Of a DNA stretch of 64,000 nucleotides, positions 9,004 through 17,623 are shown in pieces. Location of the stretch: positions 372,001 through 436,000 of the forward strand of contig NZ_WAHS01000002.1 in the NCBI RefSeq assembly GCF_015714715.1, given 5' to 3'. Source of the stretch: Aestuariivirga litoralis. Lineage in GTDB: Bacteria > Pseudomonadota > Alphaproteobacteria > Rhizobiales > Aestuariivirgaceae. Numbering within the stretch: the stretch's first letter is position 1; the number at the start of each line of letters is the position of its first letter. The notes beneath the pieces were generated by a model. The model ran no database searches. It was not told where the DNA came from and saw only the letters and a program-made list of their open reading frames with translations. Position numbers and translations under genes: made by a program.

Positions 9004-10400
9004 GCTTTGTAGTCCATGGCGGCCATCATGCCGCTATTCATGTGGTACAGATGGTGGCAGTGGAACGCCCATGCACCCGGATTATCGGCATTGAACCGCA
9101 GCGTCACCATCATGCCCGGCGGCACAAGCACGGTGTCGCGCACCGGGCCTTCAACCTTCTTGTCATTCACAGCCACCATTTTGAAATAATGCCCATGCAG
9201 ATGCATCGGATGCGCCATCGCCGTCATGTTATGCATCGAAAGCTCAACCTGCTCGCCCGCTTTTACGCGAAACAATACGTCATGCATCATCGAGGGTTTG
9301 CCATTGAAACCCCAATCATAACCACTGTCGCCGCCGGTCAGCATGATGGTCTTGCGCAGGCCCAGTTTCCATTTCGGCAAATCAAAAGCGCCGATCAGGC
9401 TGGTCTCGAAAGCCAGATCAATGGCAGCACCCGGCTCACCTTGATCGCTCAGTTTTTCCACCACGCCATTCTTCACGCGCAACACAAGCCCGCCACGCAA
9501 CGCCGCACCTTCTGATTGGAACAATATAGGCCACGCCCCTGCCTCGCGCGGTAACGTGATGCGCAGATCGGCGCGCTGCGCAATGGCCAGCGGAAACCGC
9601 TTCACCTTCTGGAAGCGAATGACATTGCCATCCACCGCAATCAATTCGGCCTCAAGCCCAACGAGATCAACCCACATGTTGGTGGCGGATGCGCCATTGA
9701 TCAGGCGCAGGCGCAAGCTGCGGCCCTGCTCCACATCCAGGATTTCGGGATCATCCAGCGTGCGGTCATTGGCGAGGATCGCGTCATAGGCCACATCACT
9801 CAGCATCGCGGGCATGCCGGGCATCGCCATCTCGCTGTGATCCATGCTCATATTCATATGTGCAGCATGGCCGCCGCCTCCGCCCTGAAGCTCGGCCAGA
9901 ATCTCTGCCGGATCACGGAAGGTAAAATCATGCAGCATCACCACATGCTCCAACTCGTCATTTGCAGATTTTTCTGTCTCGCGCACAATGAGTGGGGCAG
10001 CCAGCAGCAGCTGCTCCTGCAGGCCCAGATGCGAATGCATCCAATGCGTGCCAACGCGCTTGTTGTCGAATGTGTAACGCCGGGTTTCGCCAGCTTTGAG
10101 TGCGGGTGCTGAAAGCCCTGGCACACCATCAAGCGCGGTAGGCGGCGTCAGGCCGTGCCAGTGAATGGCGGTCTCTTCGGCAAGGCCGTTGGTCAGTTCA
10201 ACACTGAATGGCTTGCCGTAAAGCACATTGAGGCCAGATGAATTCTGCGCATTGGTAATTCCGAAAACCTTGGCCGCTTTGCCCTTCACTTCGAGGATTC
10301 TCGCGCCGATCAAAAGTTTCTGCGGCGCATCTTCAGCGCGCGCCAAATTGGTAAAAGGCAGCATCGCCGCCGCCTGCAGAAAATGCCTTCGGTTGATCAT
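9000..10400 (-). CDS. Multicopper oxidase, CueO/CopA-like, Tat-exported
   Basis: A 466-residue periplasmic multicopper oxidase, probably oxidising Cu(I) or another metal or phenolic substrate. The N terminus MINRRHFLQAAAMLPFTNLARA looks like a Tat signal. All four copper-ligand blocks are present: HWHG (about 80), HSHLGLQ (about 120), HPMHLHGHYF (about 410) and HCHHLYHMNSGMM near the C terminus. A Met/His-rich segment (HAAHMNMSMDHSEMAMPGM, coded about 9810-9875) resembles the copper-binding inserts of CueO/CopA. ATG 10400 is preferred over a TTG six bases upstream. Confidence 0.9.
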   Translation of the reverse strand: MINRRHFLQAAAMLPFTNLARAEDAPQKLLIGARILEVKGKAAKVFGITNAQNSSGLNVLYGKPFSVELTNGLAEETAIHWHGLTPPTALDGVPGLSAPALKAGETRRYTFDNKRVGTHWMHSHLGLQEQLLLAAPLIVRETEKSANDELEHVVMLHDFTFRDPAEILAELQGGGGGHAAHMNMSMDHSEMAMPGMPAMLSDVAYDAILANDRTLDDPEILDVEQGRSLRLRLINGASATNMWVDLVGLEAELIAVDGNVIRFQKVKRFPLAIAQRADLRITLPREAGAWPILFQSEGAALRGGLVLRVKNGVVEKLSDQGEPGAAIDLAFETSLIGAFDLPKWKLGLRKTIMLTGGDSGYDWGFNGKPSMMHDVLFRVKAGEQVELSMHNMTAMAHPMHLHGHYFKMVAVNDKKVEGPVRDTVLVPPGMMVTLRFNADNPGAWAFHCHHLYHMNSGMMAAMDYKA

Positions 10401-10441
10401 GCGCAACGATCCACGGAAATTAAGACTGAACTGCGGCAGCC

Positions 10442-11395
10442 TTAAAGGCTGCGGCCAATCCCCAGGAATTTCTCGCGCCGCTGCGTGCGCAGCACTTCGC
10501 CGGAAAGCCCGTTGTAGCTCGACAACACGCGCGACAGCACATCACGCGTGGTGCGGATCGCGTCCACCGGCAATCGGTGCGCGCCGCCCAGCGGCTCAGG
10601 GATGATTTCATCAATCACGCCGAATTTTTTCAAATCCTGCGCGGTGATCTTGAGTGCCGTCGCGGCGTCCTTGTTGCGTGCCGGGTCACGCCACAGGATC
10701 GAGGCCGCACCTTCGGGTGAAATCACGCTGTAAATCGCGTGTTCCATCATGAGAACGCAATTAGCCGTGGCAATGGCAATCGCACCGCCTGAACCGCCTT
10801 CACCAATAATGACCGAAATCAGCGGCACACCCAGTTGCAGGCAGCAATCGGTGGAACGCGCAATAGCTTCCGCCTGGCCGCGCTCCTCGGCATCCACACC
10901 CGGATAGGCACCCGACGTATCAACGAAAGTGATAATGGGCAGACCAAATTTATCAGCCATTTCCATCAGGCGCACCGCCTTGCGGTAGCCTTCAGGCTTG
11001 GCCATGCCAAAATTATGCTTGAGGCGGCTTTCGGTGTCAGAACCCTTTTCCTGCCCGATCACCATGACGGGCTGGCCGTTGAAGCGGCCCAGGCCACCGA
11101 CCACAGCTTCATCTTCGGCAAATTTGCGGTCACCCGCGATCGGCACGAAATCGGTGATCAATGCATGGATATAATCAAGCGCATGCGGCCGCTGCGAATG
11201 GCGCGCCACTTGCGCCTTCTGCCAGGGCGAGAGGCTTTGATAGAGATCAGACAGAATCTTACTGGATTTTTTCTCCAGCGATTTTACATCGTCGGAAATC
11301 GAAATCTTGGGATCGCTTTGGGCCATGGCGCGAAGCTCGGCAATCTTGCCTTCCAGCTCGGCGACCGGAGCTTCAAAATCGAGAAATTCAATCAT
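10442..11395 (-). CDS. accA: Acetyl-CoA carboxylase carboxyltransferase subunit alpha
   Basis: The alpha half of the carboxyltransferase that moves carboxyl from biotin to acetyl-CoA to form malonyl-CoA, the first step of fatty-acid synthesis. 317 residues, the normal bacterial length. Marks: MIEFLDFEAPVAELEGKI at the N terminus, RPHALDYIHALITDF, DTSGAYPGVDAEERGQAEAI and GGSGGAIAIATANCVLMMEH (oxyanion-hole glycines). It lies 54 bases downstream of xerD, same strand. Its partner AccD is not in the window. Confidence 0.97.
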   Translation of the reverse strand: MIEFLDFEAPVAELEGKIAELRAMAQSDPKISISDDVKSLEKKSSKILSDLYQSLSPWQKAQVARHSQRPHALDYIHALITDFVPIAGDRKFAEDEAVVGGLGRFNGQPVMVIGQEKGSDTESRLKHNFGMAKPEGYRKAVRLMEMADKFGLPIITFVDTSGAYPGVDAEERGQAEAIARSTDCCLQLGVPLISVIIGEGGSGGAIAIATANCVLMMEHAIYSVISPEGAASILWRDPARNKDAATALKITAQDLKKFGVIDEIIPEPLGGAHRLPVDAIRTTRDVLSRVLSSYNGLSGEVLRTQRREKFLGIGRSL

Positions 11396-11449
11396 ATGGC
11401 CTCAAATATCCCCTGAACGGCATGTTACTGGCGTCTGGCGGCGGCAAAG

Positions 11450-12409
11450 TCAACCCGCCGGGCTTTTGCGTTTGCGCGCAAGCGGATGATAGGTTGCAAC
11501 CGCTTCTTGCAGCCGCTGGGCCTGCACATGGGTATAGATCTGCGTGGTCGAAATATCGGCATGGCCCAGCATCTGCTGCACCGCGCGCAAATCCGCTCCC
11601 GCAGCCAGAAGCCCGGACGCAAAGACATGCCTGAGCACATGGGGTGAAACCTTTTCAGCATCAACCCCGGCCGCCCCCGCCAGCGCTTTCAGCTCCAGCG
11701 CGAAATGCTGCCGCGTCAGGCAGCCTTGGGCGCCGCGCGAAGGGAACAGAAATTTCGGCTCCTCCTCATAAGTTTCGCGCAGCAGCTTCATATAGGTGCC
11801 AGCGACTTGCCGCGCCTCGGGAGACAGCGGCACCAATCTTTCGCGCCCACCCTTGCCCTTGATCAACAGAAACTCATCACCGCCGGACAGCGCACGATAG
11901 GGCAGCGTAATCAGTTCCGAAACGCGCAAGCCCGAAGCGGCCAAAATCATCAACAAGGTATAAAGGCGCAGCGCCTTGAAACGCGCCGCATCCTCCGCTT
12001 TGCTGGCCTGCTCTTTCGCCGTGAGTAACAGCGCCGCCATATCAGCATCGCTCAAAATTTTCGGAAGCCGTGGGCTGGCGCGCGGCCCTTCGACAATCGC
12101 CGCCGGATTCTCTTTCGCCTTGCCTTCGCCATGCAGAAAGCCATGGAATTGCTTGATCGCCGAAAGCCGCCGCGCCGATGTAGCCCGCGCCAAACCATGC
12201 GCTTCGGCCTCAGCCTGGAAATCACGGACATTCTGCGTGGAAGCTTCCAGCACTGATGTGCCTCGCGCTTTGAGGAAAGCGATCCAAAGCTCCAGGTCAC
12301 GCCGGTAAGCGGCAATCGAATTCTTGGCAGCGCCCCGCTCAGCACTCATCATCTCCAGAAACCGGCTGAGATGGCGGTGATCGTGACTAGCGGGTGCGGA
12401 GCCTGTCAT
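11450..12409 (-). CDS. xerD: Site-specific tyrosine recombinase XerD
   Basis: With XerC it resolves chromosome dimers at dif. 319 residues. An N-terminal SAM-like core-binding domain (about 14-105, FLEMMSAERGAAKNSIAAY) is followed by the catalytic domain with Arg in ASGLRVSELI, Lys in KGKGGRERLVPL, HVLRHVFASGLL, and the nucleophile Tyr in GHADISTTQIYTHVQ. XerD rather than XerC is chosen from its place beside accA and aroK, as in other Rhizobiales. Its start overlaps the preceding small gene by 23 bases. Confidence 0.93.
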   Translation of the reverse strand: MTGSAPASHDHRHLSRFLEMMSAERGAAKNSIAAYRRDLELWIAFLKARGTSVLEASTQNVRDFQAEAEAHGLARATSARRLSAIKQFHGFLHGEGKAKENPAAIVEGPRASPRLPKILSDADMAALLLTAKEQASKAEDAARFKALRLYTLLMILAASGLRVSELITLPYRALSGGDEFLLIKGKGGRERLVPLSPEARQVAGTYMKLLRETYEEEPKFLFPSRGAQGCLTRQHFALELKALAGAAGVDAEKVSPHVLRHVFASGLLAAGADLRAVQQMLGHADISTTQIYTHVQAQRLQEAVATYHPLARKRKSPAG

Positions 12410-12530
12410 GCGGCAATGCTTTGGTGATTTCTATTTGTGACGGTGGATAGCTGGCCAAGGCAAAGGCCCCGCCATAAACCAGGCCAGCCAACACGCCTAT
12501 CACCAGCAGGAATTTGAAAGTATCCGGCAT
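12387..12530 (-). CDS. Small single-span membrane protein upstream of xerD
   Basis: A 47-residue protein: one hydrophobic helix at residues 6-28 (FKFLLVIGVLAGLVYGGAFAL) and a short C-terminal tail with an I-x-I-x-K-x-L-P-x-D-R-L pattern. ATG 12530 has a strong GAGGAG ribosome site 4 bases upstream. A short membrane protein with the same layout often precedes xerD in Rhizobiales, as I recall, which supports it as a real gene. It overlaps xerD by 23 bases, so translation may be coupled. Function unknown. Confidence 0.7.
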   Translation of the reverse strand: MPDTFKFLLVIGVLAGLVYGGAFALASYPPSQIEITKALPHDRLRTR

Positions 12531-12577
12531 CACGCTCCTCGGCGCGCATAATACAAGGCCCGAGGGGGCAAATGCAA

Positions 12578-12606
12578 TTGATTGCACGAGGACGCTGCAA
12601 TAATCT
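12578..12606 (+). promoter_or_regulatory. Housekeeping-type promoter for aroK
   Basis: TTGATT (12578-12583), 17-base spacer, TAATCT (12601-12606). Transcription would start near 12613, leaving about 6 bases before the aroK ATG at 12619, so the message may be nearly leaderless. Predicted from sequence only. Confidence 0.45.
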
Positions 12607-12618
12607 AAAAGACTAGAG

Positions 12619-13209
12619 ATGGCGAAACGATCTGTGAGTGAAACCATAAGTGATATCAGCGAGGCCCTGGGAAACCGGGCCATCGTGCTTGTCGGCTTGA
12701 TGGGTGCTGGCAAAAGCTCAATCGGCCGCAGGCTGGCCGAAAAGCTGGAAATGCCGTTTGTGGATGCTGATCACGAAATTGAAGCCGCAGCGGGAAAATC
12801 CATTTCAGAAATTTTCGCCGATCATGGCGAAGATTATTTCCGCGAAGGCGAGCGCCGCGTCATCACACGGCTTCTCGAAAATGGACGCCAGATTCTGGCC
12901 ACTGGAGGCGGTGCCTACATGAATGGCGAAACCCGCGAGCGCATCCGCGATCACGGCATATCAGTCTGGCTGAAGGCCGATCTTGATCTGCTGTTGAAGC
13001 GCGTCTCCAAGCGCAATGACCGGCCCTTGCTCAAGCGCGATGACCCAGCCGCAGTTTTGAGCCGACTGATGAATTTGCGCTACCCGGTCTATTCGCTGGC
13101 CGACGTCACAGTGGAAAGCCGCGATGTGCAGCACACTCAGATGGTCAATGAAGTGATCCGCGCCATCGGCGAATGGCCTGGCCTGAAGGTTTCTCGTTAT
13201 GACGATTGA
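12619..13209 (+). CDS. aroK: Shikimate kinase
   Basis: Phosphorylates shikimate at O3 with ATP in the route to chorismate and aromatic amino acids. 196 residues, slightly long because of an N-terminal extension of about 20 residues. P-loop GLMGAGKSSIGRRLA (about 29-43), shikimate-binding DADHEIE, EGERRVI and GGGAYMN, and the lid segment NDRPLL are all present. It overlaps aroB by 11 bases, so the two are almost surely translated together. Confidence 0.96.
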   Translation: MAKRSVSETISDISEALGNRAIVLVGLMGAGKSSIGRRLAEKLEMPFVDADHEIEAAAGKSISEIFADHGEDYFREGERRVITRLLENGRQILATGGGAYMNGETRERIRDHGISVWLKADLDLLLKRVSKRNDRPLLKRDDPAAVLSRLMNLRYPVYSLADVTVESRDVQHTQMVNEVIRAIGEWPGLKVSRYDD

Positions 13210-14329
13210 CCACGTGCACGTTGATCTGGCGGGCCGCAGCTATGATATCAAAATCGGCCAAGGCCTGTTGGCGCAGGCGGCAACCCATATCCAGCCGCTG
13301 CTGAAGCGCAAATTCGCTGCCATCGTTACCGATGAGAATGTCGCCAAGGCGCATCTGAAAACGCTGGAAGCGGCGCTAAAATCCGCTGGCATCGAAAGCA
13401 AATCATTGGTCCTGCCGCCGGGCGAAAGCACCAAGGCTTATGCGCATCTGGCTGAAACCTGTGACGGCTTGCTGGGCTTCGGTGTGGAACGCAAGGACGC
13501 GGTGATCGCTTTGGGCGGCGGCGTGATCGGCGATCTGACCGGCTTTGCAGCCGCCATCCTGCGCCGTGGCGTCAACTTCATCCAGATTCCAACTTCGCTT
13601 CTGGCGCAAGTCGATAGTTCTGTGGGCGGCAAGACTGGCATCAATTCCAGGCACGGCAAGAATCTAGTCGGTGCCTTCCATCAACCCATTCTGGTTCTGG
13701 CAGATCTTGATGTGCTGGGCACCCTACCCCAGCGTCAGCGCGCGGCAGGCTATGCCGAAGTGGCTAAATATGGCTTGCTCGGCAACGCGCCGTTTTTCGA
13801 ATGGCTGGAACAGAATGTGGAAGCCATTATGGAAGGTGACATCAAGGCCACCGCCCAGGCCGTGAAAATCTCCTGCGAGATGAAGGCCCGCATCGTCACC
13901 GAAGATGAAACCGAAACGGGAGTTCGCGCCCTTCTCAATCTCGGCCACACATTCGGCCACGCGCTGGAAGCGGCCATGGGTTACTCCGATCAATTGCTGC
14001 ATGGCGAAGCCGTCGCCATCGGCATGGTGCAGGCCTTTGGATTTTCGGAAAAGCTGGGCCATTGCCAGCAGGGCCTGAACCGCAAGGTGGCCGCTCACCT
14101 CAAGCGCGCTGGCCTTCCCACCCACATGAGCGAGATCAAGGCGAAGCTTCCAGAGCCGGAAGCCTTGGTGAAACTAATGTATCAAGACAAGAAGGCTGAA
14201 GGCGGCCGCCTGACATTCATTCTGGCGGAAGCGATTGGCAAAACCTTCATTGCTAAAGGTATCGACGAAGCCAAGGTTCTTGGCTTCCTGAAAGAGGACG
14301 CGGCCAAACAGGGCCTCGCAAAACCATGA
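13199..14329 (+). CDS. aroB: 3-dehydroquinate synthase
   Basis: Second step of the shikimate pathway: converts DAHP to 3-dehydroquinate using NAD and a metal ion. 376 residues. Visible: PPGESTKAYAHLAE, ALGGGVIGDLTGFAAA (NAD-binding glycines), the QIPTSLLAQVDSSVGGKTGI active-site block near 120-140, EVAKYGLL with the metal-ligand Glu, and LNLGHTFGHALE with ligand His residues. Overlaps aroK upstream and shares ATGA with the CBS-protein gene downstream. Confidence 0.97.
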   Translation: MTIDHVHVDLAGRSYDIKIGQGLLAQAATHIQPLLKRKFAAIVTDENVAKAHLKTLEAALKSAGIESKSLVLPPGESTKAYAHLAETCDGLLGFGVERKDAVIALGGGVIGDLTGFAAAILRRGVNFIQIPTSLLAQVDSSVGGKTGINSRHGKNLVGAFHQPILVLADLDVLGTLPQRQRAAGYAEVAKYGLLGNAPFFEWLEQNVEAIMEGDIKATAQAVKISCEMKARIVTEDETETGVRALLNLGHTFGHALEAAMGYSDQLLHGEAVAIGMVQAFGFSEKLGHCQQGLNRKVAAHLKRAGLPTHMSEIKAKLPEPEALVKLMYQDKKAEGGRLTFILAEAIGKTFIAKGIDEAKVLGFLKEDAAKQGLAKP

Positions 14330-15624
14330 CGAACGAAATCTGGGTTGGCATCATCTCGGTCACGAGTTGCATTGTCATCGCCGCATTTTTTTCTGCTTCG
14401 GAAACCAGCCTCACTACTGCCTCTCGCGCCAGACTGACGGAAATGGAACGCCGTGGCTCCAAGCGCGCCAACCTTGTGCTGCGCCTGACCAATGCGCCGG
14501 AACGCCTGATCGGTTCCATTCTGCTGGGCAGTTCGCTGGCCATGGTGTCGGCCTCATCGCTGGCCACGTTGTCACTCACCAAGATTTTCGGCGAATACGG
14601 CGCCTTCATCGCGTCCGCCGCCATGGCGAGCCTGCTGCTGGTCTTTGCCGAAGTGATGCCGAAGACTTACGCAATTGCCTATCCCGAAGCGGTGGCCACT
14701 GCTGTGGCACCGCTGATGCGCATCATCACTGCGATTCTGGGCCCGCTTGTTCTTGCGGTGGAATTCATCGTCAAAAAAACATTGATGCTGTTCGGCGTCG
14801 ATGTCGAAAATGTCGAAAGCATTCTCTCGGCCCATGATGAATTGCGTGGCGCGATTGACCTGCATCACAAGGAAGGTGAAATCGTCAAGAAGGATCGCGA
14901 CATGCTGGGCGGCCTTCTCGACCTCAAGGATCTCGAAATCCATGACGTGATGGTTCACCGCACCAAGATGATCATGATCGATGCTCAAGACCCGATGAGC
15001 CAGATCGTCGAAGACGTGCTGAAAAGCGGCAAGACCCGCCTGCCCGTGTGGAAAGATAATCAGGACAACATTATCGGCATTCTGCACGCCAAGATGCTGT
15101 TCCAGGCCCTGCAGCAGCATGAAGGCGATGCGAGCAAAGTGAAGATAGATCATATCATCACTGATCCCTGGTTCGTGCCCGACACGCGTCCGCTCGAAGA
15201 CCAGTTAACCGCCTTCCTGCGCCGGAAAAGCCACTTCGCGATCGTGGTGGACGAATATGGCGAACTTCAGGGCCTGGTCACGCTCGAAGACATTATCGAA
15301 GAAATCGTCGGCGATATTGAAGACGAATTCGATGCGGTGTCCAACGGCGTGAGGAAGCAGAAAGACGGCTCCTACATGGTGGACGGCACTGTGCCGCTGC
15401 GCGATTTGAACCGTGCCCTGGATTGGGACCTGCCGGACCGCGAGGCCACCACGCTGGCGGGCATGGTGATCCACGAAGCACGCATGATCCCAGATGCGGG
15501 CCAGGTGTTCAATTTCTACGGCTTCCGCTTCGAAGTACTAAAGAAGCGCAAGCAGCAATTGACGGTGATCAAAGTCTCACGCCTGGATACAACACCTGCA
15601 CCACCCGTGCAGGGCGTGGCGTAA
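14326..15624 (+). CDS. HlyC/CorC-family membrane protein (CNNM domain plus CBS pair)
   Basis: A 432-residue protein of the HlyC/CorC (CNNM) family, linked to magnesium/cobalt resistance or efflux in other species. About four membrane helices within residues 1-150 (first ISVTSCIVIAAFFSASETSL), then a CBS-domain pair (about 205-335, including VPDTRPLEDQLTAFL and VVDEYGELQGLVTLEDI), an EIVGDIEDEFD linker and a C-terminal CorC/HlyC domain. The start overlaps the aroB stop as ATGA. The transported ion cannot be told from sequence. Confidence 0.9.
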   Translation: MTNEIWVGIISVTSCIVIAAFFSASETSLTTASRARLTEMERRGSKRANLVLRLTNAPERLIGSILLGSSLAMVSASSLATLSLTKIFGEYGAFIASAAMASLLLVFAEVMPKTYAIAYPEAVATAVAPLMRIITAILGPLVLAVEFIVKKTLMLFGVDVENVESILSAHDELRGAIDLHHKEGEIVKKDRDMLGGLLDLKDLEIHDVMVHRTKMIMIDAQDPMSQIVEDVLKSGKTRLPVWKDNQDNIIGILHAKMLFQALQQHEGDASKVKIDHIITDPWFVPDTRPLEDQLTAFLRRKSHFAIVVDEYGELQGLVTLEDIIEEIVGDIEDEFDAVSNGVRKQKDGSYMVDGTVPLRDLNRALDWDLPDREATTLAGMVIHEARMIPDAGQVFNFYGFRFEVLKKRKQQLTVIKVSRLDTTPAPPVQGVA

Positions 15625-15630
15625 ATTACG

Positions 15631-15888
15631 TCACGAAACTTCAATCGCCAAGGCATGCACCCTGTTCTTGAGTTCAACCGACAACGCCTCATGAATCATC
15701 CGGTGCTGCGCCACCCGTGATTTTCCGTCCAGCGCTTCAGCCGAAATGCGCAGGCGAAAATGGCTCTCGCCAGAAGGATGCGCACCGGAATGGCCATGAT
15801 GCTGGTTCGATTCATCAATCAGCTGAAGCTTTCGCGGCGCAAAAGCCACCTGCAATTTGCCTGCCATGATCGTGGCGACTGGCCCCAT
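15631..15888 (-). CDS. bolA: BolA family protein
   Basis: An 85-residue BolA-fold protein, a class that works with monothiol glutaredoxins in iron-sulfur handling and in stress morphology. Conserved IDESNQHHGHSG with the His ligands, HFRLRISAEAL and HRMIHEAL are intact. ATG 15888 is preceded by GAGGTG at fitting distance; a GTG 9 bases upstream lies within that ribosome site. It is divergent from the J-domain gene, an arrangement usual in Rhizobiales. Confidence 0.93.
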   Translation of the reverse strand: MGPVATIMAGKLQVAFAPRKLQLIDESNQHHGHSGAHPSGESHFRLRISAEALDGKSRVAQHRMIHEALSVELKNRVHALAIEVS

Positions 15889-15917
15889 TGAATTCACCTC
15901 TTCATCCGTCCTTTTGG

Positions 15918-15946
15918 TTGAAAAAATCAGTATTAAAAACTATACT
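15918..15946 (+). promoter_or_regulatory. Strong sigma-70-like promoter, near-leaderless
   Basis: TTGAAA (15918-15923), exactly 17 bases, TATACT (15941-15946): five of six consensus bases in each element. The expected transcription start is 15952-15953, only about 4 bases before ATG 15957, so the J-domain mRNA should be leaderless or nearly so. This also rules against ATG 15948, which would lie upstream of the transcript start. Confidence 0.7.
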
Positions 15947-15956
15947 TATGTCCCTC

Positions 15957-16559
15957 ATGACCAGCCATTCAAAAATCTTCGACAAGATCCGTATCAAGCC
16001 TGAACCCACCGCCAAGGAAAAGGCCGAAGCGGCTGTAAAGCCTTGCGAATGGCCCGGCTGCGACAAGCCCGCGCGCCACAAGGCGCCAAAGGGCCGTGGC
16101 GCTGAAGGCCAGTTCTGGAACTATTGCACGGCGCATACCCAGCAATACAACAAGACCTATAATTACTTCGCCGGCATGGACAATGCCTCCGAACAGGCCT
16201 TCCAGAAGGACGCACAGACGGGCCATAGGCCCACCTGGAAGCTCGGCCAGAATGGCCCAACCTTCGCAGGCGCACGCCGCCGCACGGCAAAATATATCGA
16301 AGATCCGCTGAACATCATGATCAAGGAGCAGATCAGCACCCATGCCAAGCATGGCAAGAAGCTGCGCCGCAATGAGATCGAAGCTCTGGGTGCCATGGGC
16401 CTGACCGAGGATGCCAAGCCCGAAGAAGTGAAGGCCAAATACAAGACACTGGTGAAACGCCTTCACCCCGATGCCAACCAGGGCAGCCGCGCCAATGAAG
16501 ACGCATTGCAAGCGGTGATCCGGGCCTATGACACGCTGCGGGCCACGGGCTTCTGCTAG
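15957..16559 (+). CDS. J-domain (DnaJ-like) protein
   Basis: A 200-residue protein with a C-terminal J domain (about 135-198) containing the HPD triad in LVKRLHPDANQGS, so it should stimulate a DnaK-type ATPase. The N-terminal half is a conserved module with two Cys (CEWPGCDKPARHKAPKGRG) and NYFAGM, typical of the alphaproteobacterial protein next to cobS. The frame is open from 15888, but the strong promoter fixes the start at 15957 (MTSHSKIFDKIRIKP). Its role beside the cobalamin genes is unclear. Confidence 0.88.
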   Translation: MTSHSKIFDKIRIKPEPTAKEKAEAAVKPCEWPGCDKPARHKAPKGRGAEGQFWNYCTAHTQQYNKTYNYFAGMDNASEQAFQKDAQTGHRPTWKLGQNGPTFAGARRRTAKYIEDPLNIMIKEQISTHAKHGKKLRRNEIEALGAMGLTEDAKPEEVKAKYKTLVKRLHPDANQGSRANEDALQAVIRAYDTLRATGFC

Positions 16560-16633
16560 CCAAACTGGCCTAACTTGCCCTGGCGCCCTGAACCCTTTAC
16601 AAGCCGCGCGAAAGCTCAGAAAAAAGACCAATC

Positions 16634-17617
16634 ATGTCCTCATCTCCTACGCTCACGGGCTTGCCCGACAAGAAAGTTTCAGTCGCCCAGCTCTTCGGTT
16701 TCGAATCCAACATGGATGTCAGTGCGTTTTCCGAGCGCAGCGAGCATGTGCCGGATGTCGATCCGGATTATCTGTTCAACCGTGAAACCACGATGGCGAT
16801 CCTCGCGGGCTTTGCCTATAACCGCCGCGTGATGGTGACAGGCTATCACGGCACCGGCAAATCCACCCATATCGAGCAAGTGGCCGCACGCCTGAACTGG
16901 CCTTGCATCCGTATCAATCTCGACAGCCATATCAGCCGTATCGACCTGATCGGCAAGGACGCCATCGTGCTGAAGGATGGCAAGCAGATTACAGAGTTCA
17001 AGGAAGGCATCCTGCCTTGGGCCTACCAGCACAACATTGCTCTCGTGTTCGACGAATATGATGCCGGCCGCCCGGACGTGATGTTCGTGATCCAGCGCAT
17101 TCTCGAAGCTGCCGGCAAGCTCACGCTGCTCGACCAGTCGCGCGTGTTGCATCCGCACGCAGCCTTCCGCCTGTTCTCCACCGCCAACACGATTGGCCTT
17201 GGTGACACGACGGGCCTCTATCACGGCACGCAGCAGATCAACCAGGCCCAGATGGACCGTTGGTCGATCGTCACCGCGCTGAACTATCTGCCGCATGCCG
17301 AGGAAGTCAGCATCGTTCTGGCCAAGAACAAATCGTTCCAGAACGAAAAGGGCAAGAAGACCATCGCCAACATGGTCCGCGTGGCTGATCACACGCGCAA
17401 TGCGTTCATCCAGGGTGACCTCTCCACCGTGATGAGCCCGCGCACCGTGATCACCTGGGCGCAGAATGCCGAGATTTTCGGCGATGTCGGCTTTGCCTTC
17501 CGTGTCACCTTCCTCAACAAGTGTGATGAGCTGGAACGCTCCATCGTGGCGGAATTCTATCAGCGCTGCTTCGGCGAAGACCTGCCGGAATCCGCAGCCC
17601 GCATCCAGATCGCGTAA
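16634..17617 (+). CDS. cobS: Cobaltochelatase subunit CobS (AAA+ ATPase)
   Basis: ATPase subunit of the aerobic cobaltochelatase CobNST, which inserts cobalt into hydrogenobyrinic acid a,c-diamide during vitamin B12 synthesis. 327 residues. Walker [10 protein letters not shown] (about 71-79), Walker [11 protein letters not shown] (about 136-145) and sensor region [17 protein letters not shown] match CobS throughout. It is 6 bases upstream of cobT. The catalytic subunit CobN is not in this window, and I see no cobalamin riboswitch. Confidence 0.97.
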   Translation: MSSSPTLTGLPDKKVSVAQLFGFESNMDVSAFSERSEHVPDVDPDYLFNRETTMAILAGFAYNRRVMVTGYHGTGKSTHIEQVAARLNWPCIRINLDSHISRIDLIGKDAIVLKDGKQITEFKEGILPWAYQHNIALVFDEYDAGRPDVMFVIQRILEAAGKLTLLDQSRVLHPHAAFRLFSTANTIGLGDTTGLYHGTQQINQAQMDRWSIVTALNYLPHAEEVSIVLAKNKSFQNEKGKKTIANMVRVADHTRNAFIQGDLSTVMSPRTVITWAQNAEIFGDVGFAFRVTFLNKCDELERSIVAEFYQRCFGEDLPESAARIQIA

Positions 17618-17623
17618 AGGCCG

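Noticed and set aside
16560-16634. Cobalamin riboswitch before cobS.
   Set aside because: The gap of 74 bases is too short and lacks the B12-box sequence.
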